From IMG/VR virus record IMGVR_UViG_3300046463_000520, positions 1 to 64,000 of that record: a DNA stretch of 64,000 bases. One strand, written 5' to 3'. The translations under genes and the position numbers were made by a program. Below the pieces are notes generated by a model, which ran no database searches, was not told the DNA's origin, and was given only the letters and a program-made list of their open reading frames with translations. Shown in pieces: positions 32,272 through 40,801 of this stretch. The stretch comes from a virus. The stretch's first letter is position 1, and every line of letters starts with the position of its first letter.

Positions 32272-34524
32272 GTGCCGATTGCTCTTAACCCCAAAATCAC
32301 GAAAGCGGCGCTCGCGCTCGCGCCTAACGGCGGCGGGACGGGCTTCGCAATCACGCTCACGCACATCGCCATCGGGACGAGCCTGTACGACCCGACCGGC
32401 AATGAAATCGCGCTGAAAAACGAAGTCGCCCGCTACCCTATCGGCGGCGGCTCGAAGCCTACGCCGACGTCGGTTCAGACCGGCGTCACGATCACGGACA
32501 CGGACCCGAACGGCAAGTCGCCCAATGGCCTGTCCATCGGCGAAATCGGCTGGTTCGGCGTGCCGTCGGCGAATCCGGGCGCAACCCCTACCCTGTGCGC
32601 GGTATGGTCGCGCGCGACGGGCGGCGCGCTGTTCGTGAAGTCGGCGAACTTCGACGTGCCGTTCGCGTACACGATGGACATTTCCGCGTTCCCTGACGGG
32701 AATGTGAGCGTGACCGTCGGCGTCGATCCGCAAGGCATGGCGACGCTTATCCTTCAGCACGCCGCGCAAGCGGACCCGCACACGCAATATGTGCTCAAGG
32801 CGCGCGGGCTTGGCGAATACGCCGCAGGCACGACCTACGGCATCGGCGCGAAGGTGACGGGGCCGGACAACAAGACGTACCGCTCTATCGTCGCGAACAA
32901 TACCGGCAACACGCCGTCTGCGTCGCCGACGAAATGGGAGCGATGGGGTCATTCGGTCGCGGAAATGGACGCGGAATTCGTGCCCAAGCGCACCGCCGTG
33001 CAGATGGGTTCCGCGAACGCGCTTGGCGTGCTGCGCGTGACGAACCCCGACGGCGGTATCTATGCGGGTTCCGGCACGGCAAACAAGGGCGCGGTGCGCG
33101 TGGTGTTCCCGACCGGCACGCAGGTGAAGGACACGTATATCCGCCTGCGCGTGGAATTCTTCGAAAGCACGGACCGCAAGGCATTCACCGCCGAAATCGC
33201 GGGCCATGTCGGGACCACGCTCGCGTGGGATAGCTGCCAAGCGGCGATCCTCGGACAGACCGCTGCGAACGACCTGACGGTGCGCTTCGGCAACGACGGC
33301 ACGAAGCCCTGCATTCTGATTGGCGATACGACGACCACTTGGGCGACCCCGCGCGTCGCGGTCACGGAAGTCTTCGTTTCGCAGAACGCCGACGGCGGCG
33401 ACTCCGTTCTGTGGGCGTCGGGATGGTCTGTCGGCCTTGTGACGGCGCTTGGCGCTATCTCGCAGACGCTCAACGTCGTCGCGGGCAGCGGCTCCAATCT
33501 CGTGTTCGGTCAGACTGACGTCAACCACGTCGCGGGCCTCGCCGACATTCTCGCAACCAAACAGGGCGGGCTTGGCTTCACGCCCGTTCAACAGGGTAGC
33601 GGCGTCGGGCAAGGCAACAACAAGGTCTATATCGGATGGGCGTCGGATGGTTCCGGCCTGAAAGCGACCGTCGATGCGACCGACTTGGGCGGCATTGCCC
33701 TGCTCAATAGCCCGGCCTTCAACGGCTCGCCGACGGCTCCGACGGCCCCGGCAGGCGCGGAAGACCTGCGCCTTGCAAACACGGCCTTTGTGACGGCGGC
33801 GATTCGCGCCGCGCAACTCGGCATCATCGTGTTCGAGCCGCGCCTGACGCCCCGCGCGGGCTACCTGCTGTGCAACGGCGTGGAACTCTCGCGCACGACC
33901 TACGCGGCGCTGTGGGCGGCGGTGCAGGCGGGCGGCTTGGTGTTCCAAGACTCTGACTGGAAAGCGGCCTATTGGGGCGGCTTCTCCTACGGGACGGGCG
34001 GCGTCAATGGCACGACCTTCCGTATCCCTGAACTGCGCGGCGAATTCCTGCGCTGCCATGACTTCGGGCGCGGTCGCGATTCGGGCCGTCCGTATCCGGG
34101 TCACTTCCAAGGCGGACAGAACGCCAGTCACGCGCACGGCGGCGCGGTCGCGGCGGTGGGCGACCACGTACACGGCGCATGGACCGACGCGCAGGGCTAT
34201 CACGCGCACTCAGGCTCGACCTACGGCGCGGGCTATCACGACCACGGACAACCGAACGCGGGTTCCGCGCAGGCCGGTAGCGATAACGGCGGTGTCGGTG
34301 TGGCGGTCGCGACCGGCTACGGCACGTCGCGCACGCAGGGCAACGTCTATGCCGTGGGCGATCACGCGCACTCGCTTGCCATCGACGCCAACGGCTCGCA
34401 CGGCCATAACGTCGGCATCGGCGGCGCGGGCACGCACGCGCACGGTTTGACCATCTACGCGGATGGTGGCAACGAGCCGCGCCCGCACAACGTTTCCATC
34501 GGCGCGTTCCTGCGCGTCATCTAA
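32272..34524 (+). CDS. Tail fibre with phage tail-collar domain and HxH tip (750 aa)
   Basis: The N-terminus (KITKAALALAPNGGGTGFAITLTHIAIG, then SIGEIGWFGV) is of the DUF3751/fibre-N type that anchors fibres to the baseplate. Residues 500-515 have SPTAPTAPAGAEDLRLANTAFV. Residues 530-620 hold a tail-collar domain (TPRAGYLLCNGVELSRTTYAALW, TFRIPELRGEFLR). The last 120 residues carry HAHG, HVHG, HAHS, HDHG and HGHN repeats, as in iron-binding fibre tips, ending RPHNVSIGAFLRVI. It is followed by a tail-fibre-assembly-like gene. Confidence 0.88.
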   Translation: MPIALNPKITKAALALAPNGGGTGFAITLTHIAIGTSLYDPTGNEIALKNEVARYPIGGGSKPTPTSVQTGVTITDTDPNGKSPNGLSIGEIGWFGVPSANPGATPTLCAVWSRATGGALFVKSANFDVPFAYTMDISAFPDGNVSVTVGVDPQGMATLILQHAAQADPHTQYVLKARGLGEYAAGTTYGIGAKVTGPDNKTYRSIVANNTGNTPSASPTKWERWGHSVAEMDAEFVPKRTAVQMGSANALGVLRVTNPDGGIYAGSGTANKGAVRVVFPTGTQVKDTYIRLRVEFFESTDRKAFTAEIAGHVGTTLAWDSCQAAILGQTAANDLTVRFGNDGTKPCILIGDTTTTWATPRVAVTEVFVSQNADGGDSVLWASGWSVGLVTALGAISQTLNVVAGSGSNLVFGQTDVNHVAGLADILATKQGGLGFTPVQQGSGVGQGNNKVYIGWASDGSGLKATVDATDLGGIALLNSPAFNGSPTAPTAPAGAEDLRLANTAFVTAAIRAAQLGIIVFEPRLTPRAGYLLCNGVELSRTTYAALWAAVQAGGLVFQDSDWKAAYWGGFSYGTGGVNGTTFRIPELRGEFLRCHDFGRGRDSGRPYPGHFQGGQNASHAHGGAVAAVGDHVHGAWTDAQGYHAHSGSTYGAGYHDHGQPNAGSAQAGSDNGGVGVAVATGYGTSRTQGNVYAVGDHAHSLAIDANGSHGHNVGIGGAGTHAHGLTIYADGGNEPRPHNVSIGAFLRVI

Positions 34525-34535
34525 GGACTTCCACC

Positions 34536-35291
34536 ATGTACGTTCATAACTACGACGCTCGCACTGGCGAATACACGACGAGCCAACTCGCCTCGCCCGA
34601 CCCGCTCGACGCGAACAACTGGCTGATTCCCGCCTTCGCGACGAACGTCACGCCGCCCGAACGCCCGCGCGGTCAGTGGCCCTTCTTCGACCCCGCCATC
34701 GGTGCGTGGACGCTGCGTGCCGACTGGCGTTCCATCGTGCTCTATCGCACGGACAACGGCGAACTGACGGAAATTTTCGCGGTCGGCGTGACGCCTGAAG
34801 AAGTCGGACTGACGACGGACCCGCGCCCGACGGAAGACCACGTATTCAAAGACGGCGCATGGCAACTGGACGATGCCAAGGTGCTCGCGCGCCGCCGCGC
34901 CGGTTTCATGGAACAGGTCGATATCCGCATGAAACGCGCGCAGCAAGAGAACTACGGCAAGGGCGACGCGCTCACGCTCGGACTGCTCACGCCGCTCGAA
35001 GCCGCCATGTACCGCGCGTGGAGCGAGTATCAGATGGCGCTCGTGCGCCTGACGCAAAACGCCGACTTCACGCGCGAGATTCAATGGCCTGACCTGCCGG
35101 ACGCGGACGCCGTGCGCGCCGCCGTGGACGCCGAAGAAGCCGACAAGCAACGCCTGAAGGACGAGGAAGCCGCGCGCGCCGCCGCGCTCGCCGCGCAGGA
35201 AGAAGAACGCGCCGCTGCCATCGCGCGCAATGACGCGCTTGTGGCCGAACAGGAAGCGGCGAAGGCCGCAGAACAGGCCGCGAAGGAATAA
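34536..35291 (+). CDS. Tail fibre assembly-like protein with coiled-coil tail (251 aa)
   Basis: AAGGA precedes the ATG. Residues 1-60 (MYVHNYDARTGEYTTSQLA, ATNVTPPERPRGQWPFFDP, WTLRADWR) match the start of phage fibre-assembly and fibre-accessory proteins. The middle is helical, and the last 60 residues are an Ala/Glu coiled coil (EEAARAAALAAQEEERAAA). It probably chaperones or decorates the fibre encoded just upstream. Confidence 0.65.
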   Translation: MYVHNYDARTGEYTTSQLASPDPLDANNWLIPAFATNVTPPERPRGQWPFFDPAIGAWTLRADWRSIVLYRTDNGELTEIFAVGVTPEEVGLTTDPRPTEDHVFKDGAWQLDDAKVLARRRAGFMEQVDIRMKRAQQENYGKGDALTLGLLTPLEAAMYRAWSEYQMALVRLTQNADFTREIQWPDLPDADAVRAAVDAEEADKQRLKDEEAARAAALAAQEEERAAAIARNDALVAEQEAAKAAEQAAKE

Positions 35292-35294
35292 GCG

Positions 35295-35612
35295 ATGCCC
35301 GCCGAAACCGCAACCGCCGCATTCGTGCGGGCTATCCGCAAGTTCGCCGTTCAGACGCCCGTATGGGCGGATGCGATTCGCTATTACACGAAGCCCGACG
35401 AGCTACTTGATTTAACGCTCGTCGCGTTCCGGGTCTATGGCGACCGCACGCTGTCTATCGTGCCGTTCGCGGCGGCGGGACTCGACACGTTCGAACAGGC
35501 GCTTCCGGCGCAACTGCTCGTCATGCCGACGACCGCGCAACTGGCGGACCTGAAGAAGCAAACCGGCTATCTCACTGACGCGGAAAAAGCCGCGTATGGG
35601 TCACTCGACTAA
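35295..35612 (+). CDS. Hypothetical protein (105 aa)
   Basis: It starts three bases after the previous stop. Alternating beta/alpha sequence (DLTLVAFRVYGDRTLSIVPF; LPAQLLVMPTTAQLADLKK) suggests a small compact fold. The stop overlaps the next ATG (TAATG). It sits among virion genes, so it may be a minor structural protein. Confidence 0.55.
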   Translation: MPAETATAAFVRAIRKFAVQTPVWADAIRYYTKPDELLDLTLVAFRVYGDRTLSIVPFAAAGLDTFEQALPAQLLVMPTTAQLADLKKQTGYLTDAEKAAYGSLD

Positions 35613-36724
35613 TGGCAACGTCACACGAGCGGGTCAAGCTCGCGCAGGATATCGTCAAGCGCACGACGCAGCGCTTGAGCGGCGCGCGCAAGGAAGCGGA
35701 ACACCGCGCGCAGGCGGACCTAGACCGCCGCAAGGCCGCGACCACGATCCTCAACCCCGACGAAGTATCGGGGCTGTATGACGCGGGGCGACTGCTTACG
35801 ACGTCGCTGCGTGGCGACGTGCGCGCGATCACGCAGGCGGACCTGCGCGCGTTCCAGCAAAACGTCTCGAACTTCAAAAAGCTGCATCAGACGAAAAAGC
35901 GCGGCAAGCCCGCGCAGTTCGTCGGCGGCATCACCGCGCAGCATGTCATCGACTTGGCGCTGTGGATTGATAAGAAGCGCGCCAACGAGGAAATCCGCAC
36001 GTCGGTCCCGGTCGGCGTGAAGGCGAACGTGCTTCACTTCGTCACCAATGCCGGGCCGGACTCGGACAAGATGCGTCACCATGTCCACGTCGAATTCATC
36101 GACTTCGAACAGGCGGTCGGCGCGTCATCGCTCGATGCGCGCAAGACGGGCAAGCAAATCGCCAATGGGCGGCTGAAGTTCGATTGCGACTGCGGGCGGC
36201 ATACCTTCTGGTATCGCTACATGGCGACCATCGGCGAATACAACTACGGGCGGTCTGAAACCGGCTTTCCGAAGCTGAAAAATCCGAAGCTCGTCGGCGT
36301 CGCGTGCAAGCATGTTCTGCGCACGATGCACAACATTCAGAAGGACGCCGCGATCCACAAGCGGCTCTATCAGCAAGTTCTGAAGCAACGCGAAACGCTC
36401 GACCGCAACGCCGCGAAGTATGAGAAGGTCAAGGTCGCGGAAGTGCGCGCGCACGGCGAGAAGCAAGCCGCTCGCGGGCGCTCGGCAAACCTTCGCATGG
36501 GTCAGTCGAAAGAGTACGCGGCGGCGCAACTGAAGAAGGCCGCGCAGACGATGGCGCGGCGCGCGGCAGACAAGGCCCGGCGCGACCTGTCGCCCGACCA
36601 ACGCCGCGCGCAGGCGGACGCGCGCAAGGCGCTCGCGGGCTTGCAACAGGCTTTGAAATTCGGCGGTATCACGCAGGCGCAATATGACGCGCTCGCCGCC
36701 AACCTTGGAGTAAAGACGAAATGA
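35612..36724 (+). CDS. Phage protein with SWIM-like zinc motif (370 aa)
   Basis: The central region reads FDCDCGRHTFWYRYMATIGEY and, about 25 residues later, VACKHVLRTM. This CxC...CxH spacing is like the SWIM zinc finger. Both ends are long basic helical regions (RLSGARKEAEHRAQADLDRR; ARRAADKARRDLSPDQRR). SWIM-like motifs bind DNA or proteins. In a virion gene block the protein may be packaged or act in head-tail joining. The next gene overlaps by ATGA. Confidence 0.6.
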   Translation: MATSHERVKLAQDIVKRTTQRLSGARKEAEHRAQADLDRRKAATTILNPDEVSGLYDAGRLLTTSLRGDVRAITQADLRAFQQNVSNFKKLHQTKKRGKPAQFVGGITAQHVIDLALWIDKKRANEEIRTSVPVGVKANVLHFVTNAGPDSDKMRHHVHVEFIDFEQAVGASSLDARKTGKQIANGRLKFDCDCGRHTFWYRYMATIGEYNYGRSETGFPKLKNPKLVGVACKHVLRTMHNIQKDAAIHKRLYQQVLKQRETLDRNAAKYEKVKVAEVRAHGEKQAARGRSANLRMGQSKEYAAAQLKKAAQTMARRAADKARRDLSPDQRRAQADARKALAGLQQALKFGGITQAQYDALAANLGVKTK

Positions 36725-37206
36725 CGGTTCCCGATATCGCCCGGCGCATCAACGAAGCGGCGAACGCTGTGACGCTCAAGCATCCGTTCGCGCTCGATTG
36801 CACGATCTATCGCAAGGTCGTGAAGCGCGCCGCCGACGGCACAATGGGCGGTGCGCCCACGCTTGGCGGCTTGGGCGTGCTTTCGCCTGACGACGAAGAC
36901 CAATTCGAGTATGAGGAAGTCGGGGAAGCGAAGCTGCTGATTACGGACCGCTTCGAAGGCGACATTGATACGACGGACCGGGAAGACGGCTATGTGCCGC
37001 CCGCGATGCAACAGGCCAATATCGTCGCGACGTCGCTCCCGGCCTTCGTGATTGAGAAATACGACGTCGCGGCGGCGATGCCGGGCGGCGGGGTCGTCAT
37101 CGCATTTGAAATCCTGCGCCTGCCGACGACGACGAGCATCTATCCCTACACGACGAAGTTTGTCATCGCACCGCGCGACGACCTGCACACGCTCATTCCG
37201 GCGTGA
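36721..37206 (+). CDS. Virion-block hypothetical protein (161 aa)
   Basis: It begins MTVPDIARRINEAANAVTLK, with a beta-rich second half (VVIAFEILRLPTTTSIYPY; KFVIAPRDDLHTLIPA). No family. Its last 14 bases overlap, tail to tail, the end of minus-strand block 3, with no terminator between them. Confidence 0.55.
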   Translation: MTVPDIARRINEAANAVTLKHPFALDCTIYRKVVKRAADGTMGGAPTLGGLGVLSPDDEDQFEYEEVGEAKLLITDRFEGDIDTTDREDGYVPPAMQQANIVATSLPAFVIEKYDVAAAMPGGGVVIAFEILRLPTTTSIYPYTTKFVIAPRDDLHTLIPA

Positions 37207-37507
37207 CTGCCGCGCTGCCTGTCGGGTTCCGCAGCAAGCCGAAGTCGGCACCCTTGCGAATGACCTGCGGGCGAAAGCGCGGCGGCACGTCGCGCAGGTC
37301 GAAGGCTTCCGGCACGACGAGCACGCTGCCCGCCTCCAAGTCGCAACCGTGGGCGACGGCGAACGCCTGAAACTGCGCCTCCCAATCGACCATCATCTTA
37401 TTGACCTGCGCGATGGACTTCTGAAACTGTTCGATGGTCGGCGTCTTCACGTTCTCGTGTGCGCCGACGGTCGCGGTTGCGCCCGCGAAGGTGTTATGCC
37501 GCAGCAT
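37193..37507 (-). CDS. Hypothetical protein, last gene of minus-strand block 3 (104 aa)
   Basis: It starts MLRHNTFAGATATVGAHENVK, has a central helix (FQKSIAQVNKMMVDWEAQFQAF) and an extended tail. Its 3' end overlaps the convergent virion gene by 14 bases. No recognised family. The start overlaps the upstream gene by 14 bases. Confidence 0.55.
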   Translation of the reverse strand: MLRHNTFAGATATVGAHENVKTPTIEQFQKSIAQVNKMMVDWEAQFQAFAVAHGCDLEAGSVLVVPEAFDLRDVPPRFRPQVIRKGADFGLLRNPTGSAAVTPE

Positions 37508-37787
37508 TCTGTTCCTCCAAAATCGCTTTCTTCAACATGCCGTGTTTGCGCTCGCTCATGCCCTGCGCCTGCGCGACCCATACGAGTGCCTCGCTCACAA
37601 TCGCGGCGACGTCGGCGCGCTCGCCTGCTTTTTCCTGCTGTTCGAGCATGAACCGCAGGGCCGCGTTCGCCTCGGGCGAAAGCCATGCGGTCAGGCGCGA
37701 TTCGCCGCGCGCCTTGCGGTCGGCATCGCTTTTCTGCCGCCGCTGTAGCGGCGTCATCGCTTCGTCGTAAATTCTCTGTCGCGACAT
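37494..37787 (-). CDS. Ribbon-helix-helix-like small DNA-binding protein (97 aa)
   Basis: Residues 30-70 read GESRLTAWLSPEANAALRFM followed by AAIVSEALVWVAQ. A strand then two helices in this arrangement is typical of ribbon-helix-helix repressors. The flanks are basic (YDEAMTPLQRRQKSDADRKAR). It may repress early phage or host promoters. Confidence 0.55.
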   Translation of the reverse strand: MSRQRIYDEAMTPLQRRQKSDADRKARGESRLTAWLSPEANAALRFMLEQQEKAGERADVAAIVSEALVWVAQAQGMSERKHGMLKKAILEEQNAAA

Positions 37788-37796
37788 GATCGTTCC

Positions 37797-38150
37797 TTAG
37801 AGCGGGGACGGCGAAAGGTCCGTCTCCCGATATTCTGCCGCCTGAAATACGACATTCACCACGGCGTTATTCTGCGCGTCGTAATAACCGAAGTACGCGA
37901 GATAACCCTCCTTCGTGCGCACCTTGTCGCCGTTCTCGAAGCGGCGCGCAACCGGCTCGACGCCATCGGGCGCGGGCGCTTCCTCGCTCGGCTTGAACTG
38001 CCCGCCGAACTGCGCGAACTTGGTGGCGAAGTGCGCCTGCTCGACCTTCTGAAGCAGGCGTTCCAGCTTGTATTCGAGCGCGGCGAAATCCGTCGCGCCG
38101 TCGCACGCCGCCTGTAGTTCGCGCTCGATGGTGTCGAAATGTTGCTGCAT
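37797..38150 (-). CDS. Hypothetical protein (117 aa)
   Basis: It starts MQQHFDTIERELQAACDG. The first half is helical; the second half (FENGDKVRTKEGYLAYFGYYD, NNAVVNVVFQAAEYRETDL) looks like a small SH3-type barrel. The ATG at 38150 lies one base after the upstream stop; earlier Met codons fall inside that gene. Confidence 0.6.
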   Translation of the reverse strand: MQQHFDTIERELQAACDGATDFAALEYKLERLLQKVEQAHFATKFAQFGGQFKPSEEAPAPDGVEPVARRFENGDKVRTKEGYLAYFGYYDAQNNAVVNVVFQAAEYRETDLSPSPL

Positions 38151-38151
38151 G

Positions 38152-38496
38152 TCAGTTCGGTCCGTCGTCGTAGTCATCGGGATACATGCCGCCACGCGCG
38201 GGCGTATTCTCGTCCGGCAGGTGCGACACGCTGTTATGCGCGCTGCGATGGTTCGTGTCGCCGCCGATTTCCGGCCATATCTCGCGCGCTTCTTCTTCCG
38301 AGTCGAAGCCGTCGATGTACTGTTTCATCGTCTGCCCGGCGAGCACGCTCGATTCCGGGTATTCGCCCCAACCGTACACGGCATAGTGGCGCTCGCCCTT
38401 GCACTCGATGGTGAAGCCGCCCGTATAGCGCGTCGCGGCTTGTGCGCGGTGACGGGCGGCGCGTTCGCGGGCTTCCAGCTTTTGCTGTTCGTTCAT
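38152..38496 (-). CDS. Hypothetical protein (114 aa)
   Basis: A basic N-terminal helix (QQKLEARERAARHRAQAAT) is followed by a beta-rich part (GGFTIECKGERHYAVYGWGEY) and an acidic tail. No family. The start overlaps the stop of the newly noted small gene upstream (ATGA). Confidence 0.55.
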   Translation of the reverse strand: MNEQQKLEARERAARHRAQAATRYTGGFTIECKGERHYAVYGWGEYPESSVLAGQTMKQYIDGFDSEEEAREIWPEIGGDTNHRSAHNSVSHLPDENTPARGGMYPDDYDDGPN

Positions 38497-38666
38497 TTCG
38501 TCTCTCCCTTCGGCCAGTTTGCATTGGGCGCGAGCACGGTGCGGAATTTCGGCTCGAATGCTGCGCGCGGGGTTACGGTCACGGTACTTTTGGCGGAAGT
38601 CTTCGCTGCCGCGAGCATTGTCTTGTGGCGCTTCACAATCGAAAGCGATTCAGTCTTACGGGGCAA
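38493..38666 (-). CDS. Small basic protein with TTG start (57 aa)
   Basis: TTG at 38664-38666 has GGAG seven bases upstream, and the stop overlaps the next ATG (ATGA). The product (M)PRKTESLSIVKRHKTMLAA, then KTSAKSTVTVTPRAAFEP is basic and plausible as a small nucleic-acid-binding or inhibitor protein. It is the third TTG-started small gene in the minus-strand blocks. No homologue is known to me. Confidence 0.6.
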   Translation of the reverse strand: MPRKTESLSIVKRHKTMLAAAKTSAKSTVTVTPRAAFEPKFRTVLAPNANWPKGETK

Positions 38667-38669
38667 TGC

Positions 38670-39050
38670 TTATCTCCAAGCTATGAGGGTGTCAGGGGCG
38701 AACAGACCAAGCCCGCGATGCAGGTCAAGCCCGACGTGCCGCTGCTCGTCGTTCCACTTCCCGGCCTTGTTCAACGCCCGCCGGTCAATCATCACGTCAT
38801 GCACGGCGACGAACGGTTCCATACCCATTTCGAGCGCGTCGAGCGCGATCAGGTGCGGCTCGCGCCCGGCGTCGATATGTGCGCCCGCTTCGGTGTCGCC
38901 GCCCACGCCCGCGCCGACGGCGTGATACTGCACGGCGCTCGTCAGGCGAATGTTCGGATACGTGGCGAGAACCTTCGCTCGGTCCGCTTCGCGCGCGGCG
39001 CGCACCTTCGCGGCGAGACTGCGCGCGGCATTGATCTGTTCGAAATTCAT
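38670..39050 (-). CDS. Paralogous small protein, copy A (126 aa)
   Basis: It shares with its neighbour (39060-39326) the pattern AAREADRAKVLATYPNIRLT..., then AGREPHLIALDALEMGMEPF, and the terminal DTLIAWR. It is longer by about 40 residues in the middle. The two are tandem duplicates. Function unknown; the shared core looks like a small alpha/beta domain. Confidence 0.65.
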   Translation of the reverse strand: MNFEQINAARSLAAKVRAAREADRAKVLATYPNIRLTSAVQYHAVGAGVGGDTEAGAHIDAGREPHLIALDALEMGMEPFVAVHDVMIDRRALNKAGKWNDEQRHVGLDLHRGLGLFAPDTLIAWR

Positions 39051-39059
39051 GTCGGCTCC

Positions 39060-39326
39060 TTAGCGCCAAGCAACGAGGGTATCAGCGGCGAGTGTGTCGA
39101 TGGACTCGGGCAACGAATGGAACGGCCATACGCCTTCGCGAATCGATTCGAGCGACACGAGATACGGCGCGCGACCGGCGACCACGTAGGCGCGCACCGT
39201 CGGGCCGTTCTTACGCAGGTCGGCGACCGTCGTCAGGTGCAGATTGCCGTACACCGACAGGACTTCGGCGCGGCCTGCTTCGCGTGCGACTTCGACGTTC
39301 AGTTCGTTGTTCGTTTGCAGTTCCAT
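39060..39326 (-). CDS. Paralogous small protein, copy B (88 aa)
   Basis: The core VAREAGRAEVLSVYGNLHLT, then AGRAPYLVSLESIREGVWPF, and the ending DTLVAWR align with copy A. The gap between the two genes is nine bases. The duplication and divergence suggest selection on sequence variants, as in small phage inhibitors, but no target is known. Confidence 0.65.
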   Translation of the reverse strand: MELQTNNELNVEVAREAGRAEVLSVYGNLHLTTVADLRKNGPTVRAYVVAGRAPYLVSLESIREGVWPFHSLPESIDTLAADTLVAWR

Positions 39327-39347
39327 GATTGACCCCGGATGGTTGAG

Positions 39348-39569
39348 TTATTTGCGTTTTGCGGCGTGCTGGTCGCGCCTGTCTTGCCATTCTTGAATCC
39401 AGCGTTCGAGCGTCAATTCGTTGAGCGTGTACACATACACGCTGTCGAAATCCCATTCGTCCGCTTCACCTTCGGCGAAGTAGAAATACCCTTCGCCTTT
39501 GATAAGCTGCGCGGAACCGCCCCGCGCCGCTATCTCTTTGTTGACCCGCTTGAGCGTCAGGCGCGTCAT
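39348..39569 (-). CDS. Small conserved phage protein (73 aa)
   Basis: The sequence MTRLTLKRVNKEIAARGGSA, then KGEGYFYFAEGEADEW and VYVYTLNELTLERWIQEW matches a phage family that begins LTL..VN..LAARG, has GYYYF, and ends with a LTLEQW helix. Function uncharacterised. The start at 39569 fits that family start. Confidence 0.7.
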   Translation of the reverse strand: MTRLTLKRVNKEIAARGGSAQLIKGEGYFYFAEGEADEWDFDSVYVYTLNELTLERWIQEWQDRRDQHAAKRK

Positions 39570-39571
39570 GG

Positions 39572-40135
39572 TCAGAATCCGAAGCGTTCGGCGCAAATCG
39601 GGCCGATGTTGTTCGCGATGCTCACCGGGTCCGTCAACTCGCGACCGCAGCAAGAGCAACGGCCCGTTTCCTGACCGTAGGCTTCAGCGGCCTTCTTCGG
39701 GTCTGTGCAGACTTCGATAATCGCGGCCTTCTGTTCGTCCGTGCATTCGCGCGTCGCGATGAACTTGCCGTCGGCGATTTTGCCAAGGTACTCGCCTTCT
39801 TCGGTCACGTAGATTGCGCCTGCGTTACGACCGCCTTCCGGCGCGAGTTTGAACACGAAATCGCCAAGGTACATTTTCGGGCGCTTCAGGCCGCTCGCCA
39901 CGGCGCGCGAGAAGGCTTCAACGACGTGCGACACGCCCGACACATCCGCCGCCGCGACCGTGCGCGCCACGCGCTCCGCGTCGCGTGCAATCGCCTTCTG
40001 AACGCCCGCAAACATGTTCTCCGTGAGCACGCCCGACTTCAGAAGCATCCGGTCGCACGACAGGGCGAAATCGTTGCCCTTCGCCACGTTCGCGAGAATC
40101 CACTTGACTTCAGGTGCGTTCGAACGAAGTTTCAT
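39572..40135 (-). CDS. Phage protein with C-terminal DUF6011-type zinc motif (187 aa)
   Basis: The C-terminus reads GRCSCCGRELTDPVSIANNIGPICAERFGF, a common phage zinc module (CxxCGR.LTDP.S...GIGPICA). The middle contains an EGEYLGKIADGKF beta segment that matches similar phage proteins. The N-terminal 80 residues are helical. It is the first gene after an early promoter at 40.2 kb. Confidence 0.75.
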   Translation of the reverse strand: MKLRSNAPEVKWILANVAKGNDFALSCDRMLLKSGVLTENMFAGVQKAIARDAERVARTVAAADVSGVSHVVEAFSRAVASGLKRPKMYLGDFVFKLAPEGGRNAGAIYVTEEGEYLGKIADGKFIATRECTDEQKAAIIEVCTDPKKAAEAYGQETGRCSCCGRELTDPVSIANNIGPICAERFGF

Positions 40136-40171
40136 GTCGTGCTCCGTGGTGGTTCGTGTGTGTGAGCCTCA

Positions 40172-40200
40172 ATAGTATGCGCTCACGAATGAAACCGCAA
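40172..40200 (-). promoter_or_regulatory. Sigma-70-like early promoter inside block 3
   Basis: TTGCGG (40195-40200) and TACTAT (40172-40177) on the minus strand, 17 bases apart, with the conserved TTTCATTCGTGAGCGCA spacer. It re-initiates transcription within block 3, upstream of 40135. Confidence 0.75.
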
Positions 40201-40220
40201 GCATTCGTTTGTGCGGTTGA

Positions 40221-40502
40221 TTACGCTCCCGGCAGCGTGGCCCGGATACCCCATGCGGCGGGCGTGTTGTCGCCGGTCGTCCAACCCTGTTCGGCCAAGT
40301 GGCGCGCGGTGAGCCGGTTCGCGTAGCAGGCGTACCAGAAGTACGACAGGCCGCACGTCGGGAAGTACAGAAGGACGAACAGAAGGACATGCTTCCAAAG
40401 GCCGCGAGCGATCAGCGGCAAACCGCCGAAAAAGAACATCGTCCACGAAAACCCGATTTTGACTTCGCGCGTAATGCTGTTCTTCTGAAAACGTACATTC
40501 AT
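40221..40502 (-). CDS. Small membrane protein (93 aa)
   Basis: After a short soluble start (MNVRFQKNSITREVKIGF) come two hydrophobic segments, WTMFFFGGLPLIARG and HVLLFVLLYFPTCGLSYFWY. The layout (K.GFSWT..FFG..P...RG....) is like small DUF2628-type inner-membrane proteins found in phages and bacteria. Role unknown. Confidence 0.65.
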   Translation of the reverse strand: MNVRFQKNSITREVKIGFSWTMFFFGGLPLIARGLWKHVLLFVLLYFPTCGLSYFWYACYANRLTARHLAEQGWTTGDNTPAAWGIRATLPGA

Positions 40503-40564
40503 GGTCAACCCCGTTAGGTAGTGGTGATACTGCTGATAGTGCCCGGCTCCCGCCGTGCGGATTC

Positions 40565-40801
40565 TTATTCCCAATCTTTCATCATTTGTTCGGCGTGCTC
40601 GATGGCATCCGCCCACGTCCGAATGACGGTGAGCGGCCATGTCGCCCGCTGAAAGTCGCCGCTCGTCTGCCCGTTGTAGCCTTGCGCGAAAAAGAACGTG
40701 CGCTTCTTCGAGTCGCGGATGATCTTTACCCAAAAGCGACGACCGCGAACGTAGTCCGTCGTCTGGTATCCCTGCGTGGTCCGTTCCGGTCGCTTCGCCA
40801 T
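40565..40801 (-). CDS. Small hypothetical protein (78 aa)
   Basis: It starts MAKRPERTTQGYQTTDYVRG. Beta-rich middle (RRFWVKIIRDSKKRTFFFAQG) and a C-terminal helix (RTWADAIEHAEQMMKDW) suggest a small DNA- or RNA-binding-like fold, without a family match. The longer frame from 40888 overlaps the next small gene and is not preferred. Confidence 0.55.
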   Translation of the reverse strand: MAKRPERTTQGYQTTDYVRGRRFWVKIIRDSKKRTFFFAQGYNGQTSGDFQRATWPLTVIRTWADAIEHAEQMMKDWE

